DNA of 64,000 nt, taken from assembly GCF_014897705.1 (NCBI RefSeq), contig NZ_JABUXV010000019.1, positions 21,344 through 85,343 on the forward strand, given 5' to 3'. The DNA is from Brachybacterium sp. FME24 (GTDB taxonomy: Bacteria; Actinomycetota; Actinomycetes; Actinomycetales; Dermabacteraceae). Shown here one piece after another: positions 59,525-64,000 of this stretch. Each line of letters opens with the position of its first letter. The stretch's first letter is position 1. The position numbers and the translations under genes were made by a program. The notes under the pieces are model-generated. The model was not told where the DNA came from and did no database searches. It saw only the letters and a program-made list of their open reading frames with translations.

Positions 59525-59910
59525 GCCGGCGTCGCTCCGAGCAGGTGGTGTTCGTCGTGCGCGGTGATCAGGCCGCAGTGCGCACGATCCTCGAGGACTT
59601 CTTCGTGGGCCGGGGGTGGACAGCCCGGGTGCGCGCGGACGGGCGCCTCGAGTACGAGCGGGGAAGCCGTCGCCGCACGATCCTGCTCGGCGCCCTCGCG
59701 GGCCGACGGTTCTTCCTCACCGCCCAGATCGAGATCCGGGAGGGGGCCCGCACCACGGATATCCGCTACCGCTGGGGGGCCGACGTCGGCGCCGCGCTCG
59801 GGGGAACGCTGGGTCGTGACCGTGCGGCTCGCGAGCATGAGCAGACCGCCGCCGCCCTGGAGAAGCAGCTCGCGGACGCGGGCCGACTGGTGCAGGTGCG
59901 GCGGACGTGA
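59521..59910 (+). CDS. Small hypothetical protein coupled to the phosphatase gene
   Basis: Unrecognised 129-residue soluble protein. It has a mixed alpha/beta pattern (VVFVVRGDQAAVRTILEDFFVGRGWTARVRADGRLEYERGS...) and ends with a short helix rich in Ala, Glu and Arg. No membrane segment, signal peptide or known motif. Its GTG start overlaps the phosphatase stop, indicating coupled expression. A hairpin at 59955-59978 ends the operon. Confidence 0.7.
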   Translation: MSRRRSEQVVFVVRGDQAAVRTILEDFFVGRGWTARVRADGRLEYERGSRRRTILLGALAGRRFFLTAQIEIREGARTTDIRYRWGADVGAALGGTLGRDRAAREHEQTAAALEKQLADAGRLVQVRRT

Positions 59911-59954
59911 GTCCCCGGTGGGCTTCCGTGCCATGAGCCTCAGACAGGCTGACA

Positions 59955-59978
59955 GGTTCCCTCGCCATTGAGGGAACC
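59955..59978 (+). terminator. 9-bp hairpin after the phosphatase operon
   Basis: GGTTCCCTC-GCCATT-GAGGGAACC, perfectly paired, 45 bases past the stop of the 59521 gene. No T-run follows. Confidence 0.65.
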
Positions 59979-60299
59979 CGTCGACGACAGTAGCCCCGTA
60001 CCGATGAGTAGCACGTCACATCCAGGTCACGGTTCGGGATGCACAGCTGGCGCGGCGCGAGCACGGGCGCAAGAGCGCAGGTCCGGCGAGTCCGGTGGCT
60101 TGTCGTCAGCCCACCATCGGCCCACCATCGACCCGCCCGTCGGCCCACGGGCCGAGGAGTCGCCCCGCAGAGCCCCGCCCGAATCCGTTGCGGCGCGTCG
60201 TGGACAGGACTCTTCCCTCGTGGGAATGCGCCCCTACGATGGACGAACCGCGCTGACGGGGTCGCCCTCAGTGCATCTGCCACACAACAAAGGACTGCA
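59979..60299. other. Intergenic promoter region of the thuA-like operon
   Basis: About 320 bases without a supported gene. A -10-like TACGAT lies at 60235-60240. An inverted repeat TTCCC-TCGT-GGGAA at 60213-60226 lies just upstream of it and may be an operator. Two copies of GCCCACCATCG near 60109-60130 form a short direct repeat. The ribosome-binding site of the next gene is AAGGA. Confidence 0.4.
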
Positions 60300-61073
60300 A
60301 TGACACTGCGCATCGCCGTGTTCGGCGAGAACCGGCACGAGAAGGTCGATCCGAAGGTCCAGGAGATCTACCCCGAGGGCATGCACACGGTCATCGCCGA
60401 TGGCCTGCGCGACGTGCTCGCGGCCGACGGCGTCGACGCCGAGGTGCGGATCGCCCTGCTCGACGACATCGAGGAGAGCCTCTCCGAGGAGGCCCTCGCC
60501 GAGACCGACGTGCTCACCTGGTGGGGCCACATGGCCCATGAGGACGTCCCCGACGAGGTCGTCGCCCGCGTGGTGCGCCGCGTCCACGAGGGCATGGGTC
60601 TGATCCCGCTGCACTCGGCGCACTACTCCAAGCCGTTCAAGGCGCTCATGGGCACCACCTGCTCCCTGCTGTGGCGCAACGAGGGCGAGGAGGAGCGGGT
60701 GTGGACCGTCAGCGGCTCCCATCCGATCGCCCGCGGTGTCCCGCACCCGATCGTCATCCCCGAGCAGGAGATGTACGGCGAGATGTTCGACATCCCCGCG
60801 CCCGACGAGCTCGTCTTCGTCTCCTCCTTCGCCGGCGGCGAGGTGTTCCGCTCCGGCGCCGCCTTCCGCCGCGGCAAGGGCAAGGTCTTCTACTTCAGCC
60901 CCGGTGACCAGGAGTACCCTGTCTACCGCCAGGTCGAGATCCAGCGCGTGCTGGCCAATGCCGTGGTGTGGGCGCGCCCCGAGGACCGCCCGGCCGCTCC
61001 GGTCAAGATCGCCAATGCGCCGCGCGACTGGTTCCGCGGAGACGACGCCGAGGGAGTCACGCGTGTCATCTGA
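60300..61073 (+). CDS. thuA: ThuA-family protein
   Basis: Cytoplasmic protein of 257 residues with the ThuA (glutamine-amidotransferase-like) fold. RIAVFGENRHEK near residue 4, VLTWWGHMAHEDVPDEVVARVVRRVHEGMGLIPLHSAHYSKPFKALMGTTCSLLWR (about residues 75-130) and GKGKVFYFSPGDQEYPVY (about residues 205-222) are ThuA-domain motifs; the LHSAH segment replaces the amidotransferase Cys. In Sinorhizobium ThuA works with ThuB in using trehalose, maltitol and sucrose through 3-keto sugars. The following gene is a ThuB-like dehydrogenase and overlaps it by 11 bases, supporting the same role here. Sugar identity is not known. Confidence 0.88.
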   Translation: MTLRIAVFGENRHEKVDPKVQEIYPEGMHTVIADGLRDVLAADGVDAEVRIALLDDIEESLSEEALAETDVLTWWGHMAHEDVPDEVVARVVRRVHEGMGLIPLHSAHYSKPFKALMGTTCSLLWRNEGEEERVWTVSGSHPIARGVPHPIVIPEQEMYGEMFDIPAPDELVFVSSFAGGEVFRSGAAFRRGKGKVFYFSPGDQEYPVYRQVEIQRVLANAVVWARPEDRPAAPVKIANAPRDWFRGDDAEGVTRVI

Positions 61074-62286
61074 CGTCGACATCAACGCCGGTCACGGCAC
61101 CGATACCGCTGCCGCTCCCACGCTGGCTCCGCACCTCACCGGATTCCCGAAGCTCCCCGCGGACCGCCCGGCCCGCGTGGTCGTGGTGGGCGCCGGGGGG
61201 ATGGGCAGCTGGTGGGCGCGCGAGGTCGCCGCGAGCCCGGTCGCCGAGCTGGTGGGCGTCGCCGACCTCGTCGAGGGTGCCCCGCAGCGCGTCGTCGAGC
61301 AGGCCGGGGTCGCCGATCCGTCGGCCGTCGGCGTCGGGTCCGACGGGGTCGACCTGGCCGTCGAGCTCGGCGCGGACCTGCTCATCGACCCGACCGTGCC
61401 GGTCGCCCATCACCCGGTGACGGTGAAGGCGCTGCACGCCGGGATCCCGGTGCTGGGCGAGAAGCCGGTCACCGAGACGCTGCCCGAGGCCCTCAGCCTG
61501 GTCGCGCACACGGAACTGACCGGGGTGCCGTTCATGGTCTCCCAGTCCCGGCGCTTCTTCCGGCAGGTGCGCCAGCTGCGCAGCTTCGTCGCCGCCCACG
61601 GGCCGACGGTGCTGACCAGTGCCTTCTTCTCGCTGTACACGGAGATGGAGGGGTACCGGCGCACGCAGCTGCACCCGCTGCTGCGGGACATGGGCATCCA
61701 CGCCTTCGACACCGCGCGCTACATCATGGACGCGGACCCGGTCGCGGTCACCGCCCGCGGCGCCCAGCCCGACTGGAGCGTGTACAGCCATGACGCGACG
61801 GTGACGGCGACGTTCGAGATGTCGGACGGGTCGCTGTTCGTCTACAACGGCACGTGGAACGCGCGCGGGCTGCCCACCTACTGGAACAGCGAGTGGCGGA
61901 TCGGGGCCCAGCTGGGCTCGGCCACCTGGGACGGCAAGGGCGCTCCCGTGCTCGGCACGGACGACGAGGAGGCGACGAAGCACCTGCAGGCCGCGGTCGC
62001 GGCAGAGTCGGGCGAGGAGCCCGACCAGATCGCCGCCTCGCTGATCGAGTTCGTCAGTGCGTTGCGCGAGGGTCGTACCCCGATGTGCGAGGTGCACGAG
62101 AACCTGCTCAGCTTCGCCATGGTCGAGGCGGCCGTCGCCTCGGTCGACCGCGGGGTGCGCGTCGAGATCGATGAGCTGCTCGAGCAGGCCCGCGTCGATG
62201 CGATCGCGGCCGAGACCCATCCCGGGGCCCGCGATCTCATGCAGTCGTGGACCTCCGTGCGCGAGGTGCTCGCCGCCGCGCAGTAA
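61063..62286 (+). CDS. Gfo/Idh/MocA oxidoreductase, ThuB-like
   Basis: NAD(P)-dependent sugar dehydrogenase of 407 residues from GTG 61063. Rossmann motif VVVVGAGGMGSWWAREVA (about residues 39-56) and VLGEKPVTETLPEAL (EKP motif, ~130-144) are the family signature; the GIHAFDTARYIMDADPVAV segment carries the catalytic His. The first 30 residues form a non-conserved extension. It overlaps thuA by 11 bases, so they are a translationally coupled pair like thuAB, and probably oxidise a disaccharide or sugar alcohol to a keto form. The transporter for the substrate is not adjacent; the importers at the left end of the window are possible sources, unproven. Confidence 0.9.
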   Translation: MSSDVDINAGHGTDTAAAPTLAPHLTGFPKLPADRPARVVVVGAGGMGSWWAREVAASPVAELVGVADLVEGAPQRVVEQAGVADPSAVGVGSDGVDLAVELGADLLIDPTVPVAHHPVTVKALHAGIPVLGEKPVTETLPEALSLVAHTELTGVPFMVSQSRRFFRQVRQLRSFVAAHGPTVLTSAFFSLYTEMEGYRRTQLHPLLRDMGIHAFDTARYIMDADPVAVTARGAQPDWSVYSHDATVTATFEMSDGSLFVYNGTWNARGLPTYWNSEWRIGAQLGSATWDGKGAPVLGTDDEEATKHLQAAVAAESGEEPDQIAASLIEFVSALREGRTPMCEVHENLLSFAMVEAAVASVDRGVRVEIDELLEQARVDAIAAETHPGARDLMQSWTSVREVLAAAQ

Positions 62287-62342
62287 GGGGTGCGCACGGG
62301 CCGTGAGGCCCTCCCGTCAGGCACCGGACCCGGCGCGTCGAT

Positions 62343-63398
<1,056 letters not shown>

Positions 63399-63405
63399 TG
63401 CAATG

Positions 63406-63427
63406 TATCTGCATAGGCATGCAGATA
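63406..63427. promoter_or_regulatory. ArsR-family metal-responsive operator
   Basis: TATCTGCAT-AGGC-ATGCAGATA, 9-bp arms, perfect. It overlaps the leftward -10 (TACATT on the minus strand) of the CDF gene and lies 13 bases from the rightward -10 (TACAGT 63440-63445) of the ArsR gene, as in CzrA/SmtB systems where one site controls both. Confidence 0.75.
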
Positions 63428-63451
63428 GCAAGGTTCCCGTACAGTGCTGCC

Positions 63452-63799
63452 ATGCATGACGAGCCCGCACGCCCGGTCCCCGACGACGAGCACGCCCAGA
63501 TCGCGGCGAGCACCTTCCGGATGCTCTCGGACCCGACGCGCGTGAAGATCCTCTGGTCCCTGTTCCAGGAGGAGTCCAGCGTCAACGCGCTGGCCGAGGC
63601 CGTGGGGGCGACGCCGGCCGCCGTCAGCCAGCACCTGGCGAAACTGCGCCTGTCCGGCCTGGTCGAGAGCCGCAAGGAGGGCACCTTCGCCTTCTACCGG
63701 GCGGCCGACGAGCACGTGCGTCGCCTGCTGGCGGAGACCCTCTCGCACGCCGAGCACGTCACCGGCGTCGCGAAGGACCAGGATCCCCACAGCTACTGA
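63452..63799 (+). CDS. ArsR-family metal sensor, CzrA-like
   Basis: Metal-sensing repressor of 115 residues. Winged-helix core: FRMLSDPTRVKILWSLFQEESSVNALAEAVGATPAAVSQHLAKLRLSGLVESRKEGTFAFY (about residues 22-82). The last helix has Asp86, His88, His99 and His102, with the exact spacing (0, +2, +13, +16) of the zinc/cobalt site of CzrA (Asp84, His86, His97, His100), so a zinc or cobalt sensor is strongly indicated. ATG 63452 is preceded by TACAGT with 6 bases between, suggesting leaderless translation. It is divergent from the CDF exporter across the palindrome at 63406-63427. Confidence 0.92.
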   Translation: MHDEPARPVPDDEHAQIAASTFRMLSDPTRVKILWSLFQEESSVNALAEAVGATPAAVSQHLAKLRLSGLVESRKEGTFAFYRAADEHVRRLLAETLSHAEHVTGVAKDQDPHSY

Positions 63800-63885
63800 C
63801 GGGCGGGCTGGCGCGCACCGGCAGATCGGTGATCCTGGCCGGCGAGCCCTTCTGATCCGCACGCACGAAGAAGCCCCACAAAAAA

Positions 63886-63927
63886 CCTGAGCCGCGTCAC
63901 CGTTCGTAAACGATGACGCGACTCAGG
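63886..63927 (-). terminator. Intrinsic terminator pointing left, for a gene beyond the right edge
   Basis: Arms 63886-63904 and 63909-63927 pair at 17 of 19 positions with a four-base loop; on the minus strand the hairpin is followed by six T (A-run 63880-63885), a classic intrinsic terminator. A minus-strand frame enters from the right edge and stops at 63956-63958 (last visible residues NPRKILSTIS), 28 bases before the hairpin, so it may be the tail of the gene served. That tail is too short to identify. Confidence 0.75.
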
Positions 63928-64000
63928 ACAAAAGTGCGCCCGGAGGTGTCTGGATTCAGGAGATCGTTGACAGGATCTTCCTGGGATTTTCTCCGAGATG

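Noticed and set aside
63956..64000. Transposase C-terminus (NPRKILSTIS) at the right edge
   Set aside because: Only 14 residues visible, too short to support any family.

Overview
The window is very GC-rich DNA from one actinobacterial chromosome. Small actinobacteria of the Brachybacterium/Dermabacteraceae kind fit best, but this is inference without a database search. Supporting signs are the GC-rich codon use, GTG starts and four-base start/stop overlaps, an LARTG (LAxTG-type) cell-wall sorting signal, and many start codons lying only 6-7 nt behind a TAnnnT-like -10 box, as in leaderless actinobacterial transcripts. I see no rRNA, tRNA, intact mobile element, prophage or CRISPR array.

Layout, left to right. 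1-8.6 kb is carbohydrate uptake and catabolism: an LplB-type permease running off the left edge behind a Gfo/Idh/MocA oxidoreductase, a binding protein plus two permeases, a LacI regulator with a nearby TACGTA palindrome, and an FAD oxidoreductase. 8.7-17.5 kb holds type II NADH dehydrogenase, then a secreted, probably sortase-anchored 5'-nucleotidase, an ExeM/NucH-type extracellular nuclease and an APC permease, which look like a scavenging set for extracellular nucleic acid. 17.5-31.3 kb carries small regulators with partner genes (ArsR/SRPBCC, XRE/membrane protein), methyltransferase, disulfide oxidoreductase, sbcD-sbcC, VanZ, Lrp divergent from azlCD, and fabH. 31.4-44.3 kb holds two heterodimeric ABC exporters, each with one degenerate ATPase site. 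Between them lie a methyltransferase, six tandem 30-bp hairpin repeats, an AbiEi/nuclease-like protein and a DUF6318-like protein. 44.3-52.7 kb has an alpha/beta hydrolase divergent from a TetR gene across a perfect operator-like palindrome, a DUF2306-histidine kinase-response regulator operon, a complete polar amino-acid ABC importer and a secreted phosphodiesterase-fold protein.

52.9-58.8 kb is the most interesting block: a fatty acyl-CoA reductase fused to a HAD phosphatase, divergent from an operon of short-chain dehydrogenase, PlsC-type acyltransferase and alkyl-dihydroxyacetonephosphate synthase (AGPS)-like flavoprotein. Together these resemble the ether-lipid pathway of eukaryotic peroxisomes. 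The AGPS-like protein keeps the Arg, Tyr and His-His-His active-site residues, and the reductase keeps the YTFTK motif of acyl-CoA reductases.

58.9-64 kb holds a histidine phosphatase pair, a ThuA/ThuB-like sugar-oxidation pair, and a divergent zinc module: a CDF transporter with a His-Asp repeat and an unusual HxxxH site, and a CzrA-type ArsR sensor separated by a palindromic operator. The right edge has a terminator pointing leftwards for a gene outside the window.
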